This document shows, in pieces, positions 18,085-28,334 of a stretch of DNA of 64,000 bases (its first letter is position 1; each line of letters begins with the position of its first letter). A program made the position numbers and the translations under genes. Below the pieces are notes generated by a model. That model searched no databases. It was not told where the DNA came from and was given only the letters and a program-made list of their open reading frames with translations. This DNA is from an uncultured Alphaproteobacteria bacterium (GTDB taxonomy: Bacteria; Pseudomonadota; Alphaproteobacteria; MPNO01; UBA2964), in contig OX638326.1 in NCBI GenBank assembly GCA_951812775.1, positions 1,624,335-1,688,334 of the forward strand, read 5' to 3'.

Positions 18085-19008
18085 ATGTCAAATCGCGTCG
18101 CCATACTTGTCCCATGTAGAAACGAAGAAGCTACCGTTGCCGACATCGTAAAGGAGTTTCAAAAATCGATCCCCGACTGCATCGTGTATGTTTACGACAA
18201 TAACTCGACAGATCGAACAGCCAAAATTGCGAACGAAGCCGGCGCGGTCGTACGCTCAGAAACACTCCCTGGGAAGGGCAACGTCGTCCGGAGAATGTTC
18301 TCCGATATCGACGCTGATATTTACATTATGGTTGATGGTGACGCGACGTATGACGCATCCATCGCACCTGAGATGGTCGGTCTGATACAGCGCGACAATC
18401 TCGACATGGTTGTCGCAACCCGGCGAAACGAAGATAACAGCGGTGACGCATACCGTATGGGACATCGAACGGGAAACAAGACATTAACCACTTTTGTCGG
18501 GTGGCTGTTCGGCCGTCGGTTTACAGATATACTTTCAGGCTATCGTGCATTTTCGCGTCGTTTCGTGAAATCTTTTCCTGCTCTCGCGACGGGGTTTGAA
18601 ATTGGAACGGAACTGACGATACATGCTCTTGAAATGAAGATGCCGGTAGATGAAGTTGAGGCTTCGTATTTTGCCAGGCCCGAAGGGTCAGCGAGTAAAT
18701 TAAATACTTATCGGGATGGCATCCGAATTTTGACAACCATAATTTTTCTGTTCAAGGAAATGCGACCCTTCAAATTCTTTGGCACAATTTTTATAGCGCT
18801 CGCCTCTATCTCGCTTTTTCTGGCCTATCCACTTCTCGCAACATTTATCGAAACAGGTCTTGTGCCAAGATTACCGACGGCCATTCTGACGACAGGTATA
18901 ATGGTCCTCGCTTTTATTTCTTTAGTCTGCGGGATAATTTTAGACTCGGTGTGCCGCGGCCGACGCGAAGCAAAACGGATGTATTATCTCGCACAGACAG
19001 ACCCCTGA
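18085..19008 (+). CDS. Family 2 glycosyltransferase with C-terminal membrane helices
   Basis: 307 residues. The GT-A domain (about 1-220) starts VAILVPCRNEEATV and has YDNNSTDRT, GKGNVVRRM, and the metal-binding DGDATY. Two hydrophobic segments follow (about 235-260 and 265-290). It resembles dolichyl/undecaprenyl-phosphate sugar transferases, so a polyprenyl-phosphate hexose is a likely product. It lies 43 bp downstream of the decayed membrane protein that may have used it. Confidence 0.8.
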   Translation: MSNRVAILVPCRNEEATVADIVKEFQKSIPDCIVYVYDNNSTDRTAKIANEAGAVVRSETLPGKGNVVRRMFSDIDADIYIMVDGDATYDASIAPEMVGLIQRDNLDMVVATRRNEDNSGDAYRMGHRTGNKTLTTFVGWLFGRRFTDILSGYRAFSRRFVKSFPALATGFEIGTELTIHALEMKMPVDEVEASYFARPEGSASKLNTYRDGIRILTTIIFLFKEMRPFKFFGTIFIALASISLFLAYPLLATFIETGLVPRLPTAILTTGIMVLAFISLVCGIILDSVCRGRREAKRMYYLAQTDP

Positions 19009-19027
19009 GCGATCCTAACACCTCTTC

Positions 19028-19056
19028 CGCACCGCGGTTTACGGGTGCGCTTTCTT
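19028..19056 (+). terminator. Probable rho-independent terminator after the glycosyltransferase
   Basis: CGCACC (19028-19033) pairs with GGTGCG (19044-19049), a six-pair GC-rich stem followed by CTTTCTT. It separates the glycosyltransferase from the lpt operon that begins 37 bp later. The T-tract is interrupted, so the call is moderate. Confidence 0.4.
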
Positions 19057-19092
19057 ATGACAGTGAGTCAGCTACTGGATTATAGTTAAAAC

Positions 19093-20229
19093 GTGAAAAA
19101 AATAGTCGGGTACATATTTCGTCAGCTTCTTGGTGCGACAATCTTTGTCGCGGCGACACTGACCTGTGTTGTTTGGCTGACACAATCATTGCGCTTCATA
19201 GAAATGATTGTGAACCGGGGCCTGTCCATACCCTTGTTCGTGTACTTCACGTTATTGCTGCTACCAACATTTTTCGCAGTTATTCTACCTATCGCCGTTT
19301 TTGCTTCGGTGATGTTTACATATAACCGACTTCTGGTGGACAGCGAGCTTGTCGTTTTAAGAGCAGGCGGGTGCAGTCAATTCATGATTGCCCGTCCCGC
19401 TATTATTCTTGCAACGCTCGTGACCCTTTTTTGCTATTCTCTAACGACTTATTTTATCCCGGCATCATATCGTGAATTTAAAGACCTACAATTTTCACTA
19501 AGAATTTCATTACCGACCGTGCTTCTTCAGGAAGGTGTTTTCAATTCTGTGATGAAGGGTGTCACAGTATACGTCCGAAACAAGACAAGTGCCGGAGAAT
19601 TGTCTGGCATCATCATACATGACGCACGTTCCCCCAAAAGCCCTATAACGATGATGGCCGAACGCGGCGTGATCGTCTCGACTGAAAAGGGACCTCGCGT
19701 CGTCATGGTGAACGGTAACAGACAGCAGGTCGATGCCAAGGACGGCCGATTGTCCCTGCTCTATTTTGACCGTTACTCATTCGATATTGGGACCATTACC
19801 AAGGATCCGATCACCCGCTGGCGTGAACCAAGGGAACGTTATCTGACAACTTTGTTCAAACCCAACCCGGACGATCAATGGGTCTACAACAAGTTGATAA
19901 TGGAAGGACATCACCGCCTGTCATCGCCTTTATTTCCATTGGCTTTTACCTTCGTTGGCATAGCTCTCCTTCTCAGCGGCAGCTTTAACCGACGCGGACA
20001 GCTTTGGCGGGTATTGGTCGCTGTTGCAGTTGTAATTATTCTCGAAACCAGCCATTTAGGCGTTAAGAATCTTGCTGAAAAGGCACCACAATTCGCATTC
20101 CTGATGTATGTAATTCCAATTCTTCCGATCATCATTAGCACTTGGTTCTTGAGCGACACAAAGATTGGACGCAATCAAAAAACGGAACAATCGCCACCTG
20201 ATCCGTTACCTGAATCGGGGCCTTCGTAA
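19093..20229 (+). CDS. lptF: LPS export ABC transporter permease LptF
   Basis: 378 residues from a GTG start. It has the LptF/LptG (YjgP/YjgQ) pattern: helices at about 10-35, 60-85 and 100-125, a large periplasmic beta-jellyroll region (about 135-265), then three C-terminal helices. With LptG and LptB it drives LPS from the inner membrane to the Lpt bridge. It overlaps lptG by one base (TAATG). First gene of the outer-membrane assembly operon. Confidence 0.92.
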   Translation: MKKIVGYIFRQLLGATIFVAATLTCVVWLTQSLRFIEMIVNRGLSIPLFVYFTLLLLPTFFAVILPIAVFASVMFTYNRLLVDSELVVLRAGGCSQFMIARPAIILATLVTLFCYSLTTYFIPASYREFKDLQFSLRISLPTVLLQEGVFNSVMKGVTVYVRNKTSAGELSGIIIHDARSPKSPITMMAERGVIVSTEKGPRVVMVNGNRQQVDAKDGRLSLLYFDRYSFDIGTITKDPITRWREPRERYLTTLFKPNPDDQWVYNKLIMEGHHRLSSPLFPLAFTFVGIALLLSGSFNRRGQLWRVLVAVAVVIILETSHLGVKNLAEKAPQFAFLMYVIPILPIIISTWFLSDTKIGRNQKTEQSPPDPLPESGPS

Positions 20230-21323
20230 TGAAGCTCCATCCGACTTTCGCAGCCTATATCAGCCGTCAATTTCTGACCTGGTGGTTTGGTATACTTCTT
20301 GTTCTTGTAGCCCTCATTGCATTGTTTGACACAATCGAAATTATGCGGCGAACGGCGAGCCTCAAGAATGTGACGATCACCGACATCATGGCAATGGTCC
20401 TTTTCAAACTTCCGCATCTAGCCCAAAAGGCAATCCCATTTACCGTTCTCTTTGGCGGCATGATGGCATTTTGGCGCCTCAACAGACATCACGAACTTGT
20501 TGTGGCCCGTTCTTCCGGGGTTTCTGCGTGGGAATTTTTAACACCCGTGATAATCGTCGCGGCAATGATCGGCATCGTTAAAGTAACCGTTTACAACCCG
20601 TTTGCCTCAGCAATGATGTTTCGATACGAGCAATTGGAATCAAGATACTTTAAAGGTGATCACAGCCTGGCCGCTATTTCAGGGAAAGGCCTCTGGCTTC
20701 GCCAACCAATTCCGGGAGGCAATTACATACTGCATGCCTCAAAAATTACGCCTTCCACAATGTCCTTAAGAAATGTGATTGTCTTTAAATTTCGTGGTGC
20801 AGAAAATTTTGCATCCCGAATTGATGCTGAAAAAGCAACGCTAGGAATTAAGCAGTGGCACCTCGAAAATGTAAGAATAACCGCACCTGAAAAGCCTCTC
20901 TCGACATTACCCAAACTATCGATCCCGACCAATTTAACTCACGAAAACATCCAGGATAGTTTTGCAAAGCCCGAGACGATGTCCTTTTGGGCACTCCCTG
21001 GGTTTATCAATATACTAGAGAAAGCGGGGTTTTCGGGACTTAGACATCGCCTGTACTGGCATTCGCAGCTTGCCGATCCAATACTTCTATGTGCAATGAT
21101 TTTATTTGCCGCCAGCTTTACCATGCGTCCCATTCGCCGAGGAGGCGCGACAGGAATCGTGGTCGTAGGTGTGGCGACAGGTGTTTTAATCTATTTTACG
21201 ACCGATGTTGCCTACGCCTTGGGCCTCTCCTCACGTTTGCCGGTATTTTTGGCAGCCTGGAGTCCCGCTGCAGTGAGCTGTTTGCTAGGTGCCGGTTTGT
21301 TGTTTCACTTGGAAGACGGTTAG
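20229..21323 (+). CDS. lptG: LPS export ABC transporter permease LptG
   Basis: 364 residues with the same six-helix plus periplasmic-domain plan as LptF. The N-terminus (FAAYISRQFLTWW) and the C-terminal FTMRPIRRGG cytoplasmic turn are typical of LptG. Partner of LptF in the LptB2FG exporter. It begins on the last base of the lptF stop and is followed almost without gap by lptD. Confidence 0.92.
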   Translation: MKLHPTFAAYISRQFLTWWFGILLVLVALIALFDTIEIMRRTASLKNVTITDIMAMVLFKLPHLAQKAIPFTVLFGGMMAFWRLNRHHELVVARSSGVSAWEFLTPVIIVAAMIGIVKVTVYNPFASAMMFRYEQLESRYFKGDHSLAAISGKGLWLRQPIPGGNYILHASKITPSTMSLRNVIVFKFRGAENFASRIDAEKATLGIKQWHLENVRITAPEKPLSTLPKLSIPTNLTHENIQDSFAKPETMSFWALPGFINILEKAGFSGLRHRLYWHSQLADPILLCAMILFAASFTMRPIRRGGATGIVVVGVATGVLIYFTTDVAYALGLSSRLPVFLAAWSPAAVSCLLGAGLLFHLEDG

Positions 21324-21327
21324 GTCG

Positions 21328-23484
21328 TTGCAAAAATTTTTGGCTGCATTTCTATGTTGTTCGCTGATTTTCAGCAATGCTAACCCGTCTTTTTCTCAAA
21401 CGACGCAGCAACAAACCCACACCAATAAATCCGGCGACAAATTATTCAAAGCGGACCGTCTTAGACATGAACAAGAGCTGGGACTCGTCATTGCGACCGG
21501 ATCCGTTGAAATGGTCGAAAGCAATCGAGTACTTCGTGCAGATGTTGTCACATATAATCAGAAAGAAGACATTGTAACGGCGACAGGCAACGTCGTCCTA
21601 ATGGAGCCAAGCGGCGACGTCGTGTTTGCTGATCACGCCGAGCTTACTGGGGACTTCAAGGATGGCATCGTTCAAAATATTCGTATTCTGATGGCTGATG
21701 AAGCCCGCATGGCCGCCGTAGGGGGGAGGCGCGTCGGCGGTGAGCGAACAGAATTACGAAAGGCCGTTTATTCTCCCTGCCGAACTTGTGAGAGTAAATC
21801 GGGCACACCGCTTTGGCGGATAAAAGCAGTCGACGTTGTTCACAACAAGACCGAACAAAGCATTGAGTACCGGGATGCGTTTATGGAATTTTTCGGCGTT
21901 CCCGTTCTCTACACGCCGTATTTTGTGCATCCCGATCCGACCGTAAAACGCCGAAGCGGCTTCCTCGCACCGCGTTACGGTTCAGAATCTGTTCTCGGCG
22001 CAATTTTGGAAACGCCGTATTACTTTAATATCGCGCCAGATAAGGACGCGACGTTAAGACCTATTGTCACGACCAATGAAGGATTGGTCCTCGCTGGTGA
22101 ATACAGGCAACGGTTCGTCGATGCCGATATCAAGCTCACAGGCAGTGGGACACATGGAACCACGCAATCGGGCGATCAGGGTTTCAGAGGACACTTTTTT
22201 TCGGATTTCAGGGCGGACCTGAACAGGACATGGCGCGCCGGAGCAGATATTCGTCTTGCCTCTGACGATACCTATCTGCAGCGGTACGACTTTGACAGTG
22301 ACGATACCCTCACTAATCACGTTTTTGTCGAAGGGTTCAGGGGGCAGAACTATGCTTCTGCGCAAGGGTATTTCTGGCGAGGGCTCCGAGATGACGATGA
22401 CCATGGAACTACACCGCTCATTGCACCAGTGCTTGATTTTAACGCTATCACCCCGATTGGAAATGGCGATGCCCATTGGGCTTTCGACGCCAATTTACTT
22501 TCGCTTTCACGCAGCGAAGGCGCTGATAGCAAGCGGCTGTCTTTAACCAATTCTTGGGAGTTACCGCACGTTGCCCGAACCGGCGAGGTATACCATTTGT
22601 ACGCATCGCTTCAGGCAGATGCCTACTATGCCAGCAACGTTCAGGAGTTGGGAAAGGCCGTCGGGACAACGTCTTCCGGTGTGACTGGTCGCCTGTTTCC
22701 CAGACTAGGCCTTGATTGGCGGTTTCCGTTTTCACGTAGCGATGGAACAACCACACGGATTTTTGAACCGGTCGCAGGGTTTCAGGTCGCTCCCAATGGA
22801 GGAAATCCCGGCCAAATCCCCAACGAAGACAGCCAGGACATCGAATTCGACGAAACCAACCTCTTTAGCCGAAACCGCTTTACTGGCCTTGATCGTGTGG
22901 AAGGCGGCCAAAGACTCTATTATGGCCTAAGGTTTGGAGTGTTTGGGGCTACAGGATACTCAGACGGGTTTATCGGCCAGAGCTATCGTCTCCGGCGAGA
23001 TAATAATTTTTCGACGACCTCCGGCCTGAATGATCATTTTTCTGACATTGTAGGAAGAGTATCCATACAACCTTCGTCGCCAGTTAAGCTTCAATATCGG
23101 TTTCGATTGGATAAAGACGACTTTTCGCTCCGTAGAAATGAACTTTCCGCGAACGTGGGACCCGGAGCGCTTAATCTTAACCTCAATTACAGCTTTTTTG
23201 ACAAAGGGTCAGGGTCAGGTGAATTCACGGATAGAGAAGAAATCACCTATGGCTTTACTTCACGAATTACACCTGCCTGGTCGATCAATGCCTCGACAAG
23301 GCGTGATTTACAAACATCCAGTACGCTCAATCACAATATTGGGCTTACCTATGAATGTGATTGTTTTACGATGAAAATAGCCTTCACCCGGATATTCACA
23401 CAGGATCGTGACGTTCGTCCGTCAGATACTATTTTTGTAACAATGATATTTAAGAACCTAGGTGAGATTCAATCAGGTAACTGA
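21328..23484 (+). CDS. lptD: LPS-assembly outer-membrane protein LptD
   Basis: About 718 residues. The preferred start is the TTG at 21328, which gives a clean signal peptide (MQKFLAAFLCCSLIF...SFSQ); an earlier in-frame GTG at 21289 lies inside lptG. Residues about 30-150 form the periplasmic OstA jellyroll and the rest the 26-strand barrel (LptD_C). Two cysteine pairs are visible, one at the end of the jellyroll (PCRTC) and one near the C-terminus (ECDC), the places where family members form disulfides. Inserts LPS into the outer leaflet with LptE. Confidence 0.92.
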   Translation: MQKFLAAFLCCSLIFSNANPSFSQTTQQQTHTNKSGDKLFKADRLRHEQELGLVIATGSVEMVESNRVLRADVVTYNQKEDIVTATGNVVLMEPSGDVVFADHAELTGDFKDGIVQNIRILMADEARMAAVGGRRVGGERTELRKAVYSPCRTCESKSGTPLWRIKAVDVVHNKTEQSIEYRDAFMEFFGVPVLYTPYFVHPDPTVKRRSGFLAPRYGSESVLGAILETPYYFNIAPDKDATLRPIVTTNEGLVLAGEYRQRFVDADIKLTGSGTHGTTQSGDQGFRGHFFSDFRADLNRTWRAGADIRLASDDTYLQRYDFDSDDTLTNHVFVEGFRGQNYASAQGYFWRGLRDDDDHGTTPLIAPVLDFNAITPIGNGDAHWAFDANLLSLSRSEGADSKRLSLTNSWELPHVARTGEVYHLYASLQADAYYASNVQELGKAVGTTSSGVTGRLFPRLGLDWRFPFSRSDGTTTRIFEPVAGFQVAPNGGNPGQIPNEDSQDIEFDETNLFSRNRFTGLDRVEGGQRLYYGLRFGVFGATGYSDGFIGQSYRLRRDNNFSTTSGLNDHFSDIVGRVSIQPSSPVKLQYRFRLDKDDFSLRRNELSANVGPGALNLNLNYSFFDKGSGSGEFTDREEITYGFTSRITPAWSINASTRRDLQTSSTLNHNIGLTYECDCFTMKIAFTRIFTQDRDVRPSDTIFVTMIFKNLGEIQSGN

Positions 23485-23527
23485 TAGTGTCTGTTCAAAC
23501 GTCGCCATCACGTTTAAATTCTGAAAA

Positions 23528-24826
23528 ATGATTATTCATCGTAGAATTCAAAGAAAACTGTCGCATGACATAGCATTAGGGGCGCTGCTGCTCTGTATGC
23601 TCATTACACATCCGATCGCGCCTGCCTATAGCCAGAGTGTTCAACGGATAGCGGCAATCGTAAACAACGATGTGGTCTCTATATTTGACCTCCAGGCTAG
23701 AATGCGGGTTGTGATCGCCTCATCAGGAATTCGTCCATCCCGACGCATTCAGCAACGCCTCAAACGACAAGTACTACGGACGTTGATTGATGAGCGACTT
23801 CAACTTCAGGAAGCCAAGAAACGAAACGTGTCCATTTCGAAACGAAATATTCAGGCTGCGATGGCCGCGCTCGAAAGACAAAACAATATCAAACCAGGCA
23901 CATTTGGCAGCTTTTTGAGATCAAAAGGCCTACCTAGAACCGCCGTATTTGCACGCATTAGAGCGCAGATCGCATGGTCTAAGCTCATTCGCCGTCGATT
24001 GTTGCCGAGAATAACAATCGGTGATAAAGAAGTCGCGGAAGTCATGGCACGTTTAAAAGCACGCCGGGGACAAGTCGAATATCGCGTTTCTGAACTATTT
24101 TTGCCGGTCGATAGTGCTGGTCAGGAATCCGCCGTTAGAAAAACCGCGCAACGGTTGGCCGATGAACTTCGGGCGGGCGCGCGCTTCACCGCCGTTGCCA
24201 GGCAATTTTCTGCAGCAGCCAGTGCGTCTACAGGCGGCGATCTAGGTTGGATACAGCAGAGTGTCCTGAATGAAGAGCTAGCTAGCGTAATCCCCAAAAT
24301 GAAGCCGGGAACAATTGCAGGACCAATTCGAACTCTATCAGGCTTCCAAATCTATCGTTTAGCAGGAAAACGAAAGGTTCTGGAGCCTTCGGCCGACAAA
24401 GCAGTTGTAGATCTGAGAAGGATAAAATTACCGCTCCCAAACAACTCATCGAAACAGGAGATCCAGGTACAGACCAACTTGGCGAAATCGCTAAGTGAAA
24501 CAGTCGGCGGCTGCGCGGACATGGTCTCAGTTGCTAAACAGGCAAAAGCTACGGGCAAGGTATTGCTCGGAAAAATGCAGGTAGGGAAACTTGGAAAGCC
24601 ATTACGTGGTGTCGTCCGTGAGCTCGAAATCGGCAAAGCCAGCGCACCGGTCAGAACACCGAGTGGCATCTCTATTTTCATGATCTGTGACAAGAAAATG
24701 CCAGAATCGAACTTACCGACACCAGAACGAATCAAAGAGCGGTTAACCCAAGAGCGACTGTCCGTTTTGATCCGGCGCTACATGCGTGATCTACGGAGTG
24801 CTGCCGTCGTCGATCTACGGGTTTGA
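23528..24826 (+). CDS. surA: Periplasmic chaperone/peptidyl-prolyl isomerase SurA
   Basis: 432 residues with a signal peptide (about 1-35, cleaving after PAYS). The SurA N-domain (VQRIAAIVNNDVVSIFDLQARM) extends to about residue 175, and one parvulin domain follows (about 185-285, with ELFLPV, FTAVARQFS, GGDLGWI). A second, poorly conserved parvulin-like part closes the protein. It chaperones outer-membrane proteins such as LptD, encoded just upstream. Its stop overlaps the pdxA start (TGATG). Confidence 0.88.
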   Translation: MIIHRRIQRKLSHDIALGALLLCMLITHPIAPAYSQSVQRIAAIVNNDVVSIFDLQARMRVVIASSGIRPSRRIQQRLKRQVLRTLIDERLQLQEAKKRNVSISKRNIQAAMAALERQNNIKPGTFGSFLRSKGLPRTAVFARIRAQIAWSKLIRRRLLPRITIGDKEVAEVMARLKARRGQVEYRVSELFLPVDSAGQESAVRKTAQRLADELRAGARFTAVARQFSAAASASTGGDLGWIQQSVLNEELASVIPKMKPGTIAGPIRTLSGFQIYRLAGKRKVLEPSADKAVVDLRRIKLPLPNNSSKQEIQVQTNLAKSLSETVGGCADMVSVAKQAKATGKVLLGKMQVGKLGKPLRGVVRELEIGKASAPVRTPSGISIFMICDKKMPESNLPTPERIKERLTQERLSVLIRRYMRDLRSAAVVDLRV

Positions 24827-25851
24827 TGTCTTCCATTCCGGGCATGAATGATTGCCCTCCCATCGCCATTACTATGGGAGACCCAGCTGGTATCGGGGGA
24901 GAGATTTCGCTCATGGCATGGCGAAAAACCCGCAAATCAGCGGTGTATCCATTCTTTCTTATCGATGACCCCAGGCGACTAAAAGCACTTGCTCGCCATT
25001 TATCGATGGATATTCCGATCGAAACGATAACCGCGCCGGACGAAGCGACGGGAGCTTTCTCTGGAGCGCTGCCTGTTCTCACGGAAACGTTGGTCGAAGA
25101 AATCAGTCCTGGGAGCCCCGATCCAGCGGCCTCTAAAACAGTTATCCATTCGATTGACCGTGCTTTGGCGTTTGTCCTTTCAGGCGAAGCGAGCGCTATG
25201 GTAACCAATCCCATCCATAAATCTGCGCTTTATGAAGTCGGCTTCGCATACCCCGGCCACACCGAGTATCTTGCCTCCAAATCGAATTCGAAAACTGATC
25301 CTGTTATGATGCTGGTATCACCCAGCGTACGGGTAGTACCTGCGACCATTCATCTGTCACTGCGGAATGCTATTGAAAGCTTGTCCATTGATGGCTTGAA
25401 GCAGTGTGCCCAAACAACAGCAACCTCTTTGTTAAATGAATTCGGGATTAAAAAACCAAAACTAGCCTTCGCAGGCCTCAATCCACACGCCGGAGAGGAC
25501 GGGCATTTAGGGCGCGAGGAAATCGAAATCATCAAACCGGCAATTCAACAGCTTCAAGATAGTGGGTTGAATGTTGCAGGTCCGTTTCCCGCGGACACGT
25601 TGTTCCATGAAGAAGCAAGGCGTCGATATGATGCGGTAATCTGCATGTATCATGATCAAGCGCTCATTCCTTCGAAAACTCTTGATTTTGACAGCAGCGT
25701 CAACGTAACCCTTGGGCTACCCTTCGTCCGCACCTCTCCTGATCACGGTACTGCATTCGATATAGCAGGTACCGGAACCGCCAATCCAGGCAGTTTGATC
25801 GCAGCGATCAATGTCGCGGGTGAAATGGTATCCGCAAGACAAGCACGGTAA
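24826..25851 (+). CDS. pdxA: 4-hydroxythreonine-4-phosphate dehydrogenase
   Basis: 341 residues from the ATG that shares its A with the surA stop. It shows the family MGDPAGIGGEI start and metal/substrate motifs GHTEYLA, LNPHAGEDG, and MYHDQALIPSK with the conserved His residues, then FVRTSPDHGTAFDIAG. NAD-dependent oxidation in pyridoxal phosphate synthesis. Its place between surA and rsmA is widely conserved in proteobacteria. Confidence 0.95.
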   Translation: MSSIPGMNDCPPIAITMGDPAGIGGEISLMAWRKTRKSAVYPFFLIDDPRRLKALARHLSMDIPIETITAPDEATGAFSGALPVLTETLVEEISPGSPDPAASKTVIHSIDRALAFVLSGEASAMVTNPIHKSALYEVGFAYPGHTEYLASKSNSKTDPVMMLVSPSVRVVPATIHLSLRNAIESLSIDGLKQCAQTTATSLLNEFGIKKPKLAFAGLNPHAGEDGHLGREEIEIIKPAIQQLQDSGLNVAGPFPADTLFHEEARRRYDAVICMYHDQALIPSKTLDFDSSVNVTLGLPFVRTSPDHGTAFDIAGTGTANPGSLIAAINVAGEMVSARQAR

Positions 25852-25862
25852 CGGTCGGGCAA

Positions 25863-26702
25863 TTGACTGATATTAACGCGCTGCCTCCCTTGCGAGATAT
25901 TATTGCTGAATATGGTTTGGGTGCCCGCCGTTCTTTAGGACAACATTTCCTTCTAGATCTCAACTTAACCAGAAGAATTGCCCGAAGCGCCGGTCCGCTA
26001 AAGAGTCGCAATGTCCTTGAAATAGGACCCGGACCGGGAGGATTAACGCGTGCCCTTCTCGAGACGGATGCCCGGCACGTATTTGCAGTTGAACGAGATA
26101 AACGCTGTATAGAAGCGTTGCAGGGCCTTTACGCGGCCTTTCCAGACAGATTGACGATTATTAAAGACGATGCTCTGAAATTTGACTGCAGCCCACTCTC
26201 AGTAGATAGCAAAATAACAATCATCGCTAACTTGCCGTACAATATTTCAGTTCCGCTCCTCATTGGCTGGCTTCACCAAATTTCATCTATAGATTCGATG
26301 ACCCTGATGTTTCAAAAGGAAGTCGCTGACCGTTTGTCTGCGAGCCATGGCAGCAAGAATTACGGTCGGACGAGCGTCATCACACAATGGCTTTGCAATA
26401 TCACAACGGAATTTACTGTACCCCCGCGTGCTTTCGTTCCCCCGCCAAAAGTAACCTCTTCTGTCGTAAAACTGACCCCGCGTGTACAGCCGCTCGCAGA
26501 AGCAAAATTCAAAGATTTGGAAAAAGTTACTGCTGCCGCGTTCGGTCAACGGCGGAAAATGTTGAGAAGTGCGTTGAAATCTCTGGTTCCGGATCCGGTG
26601 GGACTTCTAACAAGTTTAGAAATTGATCCCAAAGCACGTGCTGAGACTTTAACTGTCCCGCAATTCTGCAAGATCGCAGAATCTATATCATCACGAAATT
26701 AG
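25863..26702 (+). CDS. rsmA: 16S rRNA (A1518/A1519) dimethyltransferase
   Basis: 279 residues from a TTG start at 25863, 11 bp after pdxA. SAM-binding motif EIGPGPGGLT and catalytic NLPYNI are present, as are the N-terminal GQHFLLD and the C-terminal AFGQRRKMLRSALK motif of RsmA/KsgA. It dimethylates two adenines in helix 45 of 16S rRNA late in 30S assembly. Last gene of the lpt-surA-pdxA-rsmA run; gmk converges 6 bp downstream. Confidence 0.95.
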   Translation: MTDINALPPLRDIIAEYGLGARRSLGQHFLLDLNLTRRIARSAGPLKSRNVLEIGPGPGGLTRALLETDARHVFAVERDKRCIEALQGLYAAFPDRLTIIKDDALKFDCSPLSVDSKITIIANLPYNISVPLLIGWLHQISSIDSMTLMFQKEVADRLSASHGSKNYGRTSVITQWLCNITTEFTVPPRAFVPPPKVTSSVVKLTPRVQPLAEAKFKDLEKVTAAAFGQRRKMLRSALKSLVPDPVGLLTSLEIDPKARAETLTVPQFCKIAESISSRN

Positions 26703-26708
26703 CAGCGT

Positions 26709-27368
26709 TTAATAGCCTTCCCGAAGCCGCTTTACGAACTCTGATAAACCTACCTGCCTTTGGCGACGGAGGCGTTCCGCAGCAAGGATTGTTTGGACTT
26801 GGGCAACGCTATCCTCAAGGTCTTCATTGATGACAATAAAATCATATGCATCCCAATGGCTCATCTCATCTGCCGCCTTGGCCATTCTGGATGCGACCAC
26901 TTCTTCTGAGTCCTCGGCACGAGTTTGTAACCGTCGGCCAAGCTCTTCAGTTGAGGGGGGGAGAATAAAAACTCTAACAAGATCGCCACCGGCCACCTGA
27001 CTCAACTGTTGGGCCCCTTGCCAGTCTATATCGAAGATAACGTCCGACCCTCCAGATAGCGCTTCTTCGACCGCCGCTCGGGGAGTGCCGTAGTAATTTC
27101 CGAATACTTTAGCGTGTTCGAGAAATTCCTGGCGGTTAATCATCAAATTGAATTCTGTAGGGTCAACGAAATGATAGTCCCGACCATCTTCTTCACCAGG
27201 CCGCTTAGGACGTGTCGTCGTTGATATAGACATAGACAAATTTGCATCACGCTCCAGGAGCATACGGGAAATTGTCGTCTTACCCGCGCCTGACGGCGAG
27301 GACAGAACTAACATCAATCCGCGACGTGCAATGTGATCAAATACCATTTTGCTACTCGTACTATTCAA
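26709..27368 (-). CDS. gmk: Guanylate kinase
   Basis: 219 residues. Walker A is SSPSGAGKTT; the GMP-binding region (TTTRPKRPGEEDGRDYHF) and the lid with ALSGGSDVIFDIDWQGAQQL are intact. ATP-dependent GMP to GDP conversion. The start at 27368 overlaps the end of yicC by 8 bp; an internal ATG at 27347 would give a shorter protein nearer the family norm. The yicC-gmk pair is standard. Confidence 0.95.
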   Translation of the reverse strand: MNSTSSKMVFDHIARRGLMLVLSSPSGAGKTTISRMLLERDANLSMSISTTTRPKRPGEEDGRDYHFVDPTEFNLMINRQEFLEHAKVFGNYYGTPRAAVEEALSGGSDVIFDIDWQGAQQLSQVAGGDLVRVFILPPSTEELGRRLQTRAEDSEEVVASRMAKAADEMSHWDAYDFIVINEDLEDSVAQVQTILAAERLRRQRQVGLSEFVKRLREGY

Positions 27369-28248
27369 TATTGTGTATCTGCTCTCGCAACCGCTCGATG
27401 ACGGCCTTCAATTCAAGTCCTACACGCGTTAGGTCCAAATCAGAAGATTTGGAACAGACTGTATTTGCTTCCCGGTTGAACTCTTGGCACAAAAAATCCA
27501 GTTTTCGACCAACGGGTGATCCCCCATTTAGCAATTCACGCGCGCCATCAACATGCGCTGACAAACGGTCCAACTCCTCCCGAATGTCTGCTTTGACAGC
27601 CAGGACAGCAACCTCCTGGGCTAAGCGTTCTTCTGTAAGAGCGGGAACCTCTGATGCCAGCGCCTTAACTTGATCCAGCATTCGTTTAGCAATTGCAGCC
27701 GGCTGAGCTGCCGCAATGCCTGCCGCTTCCTTGACGTAGTTTTCGATTTCGTCCAGATGCCCATTGATCGTAATTGCCAGACGTTCGCCTTCGGCAACCC
27801 TATTTTCAATTAACCCTGCAATTGCTTTTAAAAATGCATCACTGACCTCGGCATCAAGCTTCTGCTGCTGCTCCTCGGTTTCTTCCTCTTCTTGAACCTC
27901 CAAAACACCACGAACGGCAAGCAGTCCATCTACACTTGGTGGAGAAACATTGTCAGATTTGGAGAGCTCGTTGGAAGCCGCCAGCACCTGATTGAGTATT
28001 TCAGAATTGATCGAGACTTCCTGTTTTCGCGGAGGCAGCATTACTGTCAAAGTCGCCGACACATTGCCACGGTTAAGCTGTTCGGCAACCGCCTTTCGAA
28101 ATTCAGCTTCAAGTCGGTCCATTCCGGAAGGAATTCGAAGACGAATGTCTAGTGAACGAGCATTCACACTCCGGAGTTCCCATACCCAGCTATAGCCGTC
28201 TTCGGTGCCTTCAACCCGGGAAAATCCCGTCATGCTGGATAAGGTCAC
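27361..28248 (-). CDS. yicC: YicC-family endoribonuclease
   Basis: 295 residues when started at the GTG at 28248, which gives the typical N-terminus MTLSSMTGFSR; longer in-frame starts up to 28353 add non-homologous residues and would overlap the divergent SDR gene. YicC_N domain covers about 1-155 and DUF1732 covers the C-terminal 80 residues (GRKLDFLCQEFNREANTVCSKS). The acid-rich loop near residue 140 is normal. YicC proteins act as endoribonucleases that trim RNA in E. coli and Bacillus. Confidence 0.9.
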   Translation of the reverse strand: MTLSSMTGFSRVEGTEDGYSWVWELRSVNARSLDIRLRIPSGMDRLEAEFRKAVAEQLNRGNVSATLTVMLPPRKQEVSINSEILNQVLAASNELSKSDNVSPPSVDGLLAVRGVLEVQEEEETEEQQQKLDAEVSDAFLKAIAGLIENRVAEGERLAITINGHLDEIENYVKEAAGIAAAQPAAIAKRMLDQVKALASEVPALTEERLAQEVAVLAVKADIREELDRLSAHVDGARELLNGGSPVGRKLDFLCQEFNREANTVCSKSSDLDLTRVGLELKAVIERLREQIHNIE

Positions 28249-28334
28249 GAATACCCCGTAACGTGTAATTAAATTTTGATCGCGCACTATAATGGCGCGA
28301 GAACCTGCCAACAAGACCAGCCGCTTGAATAACG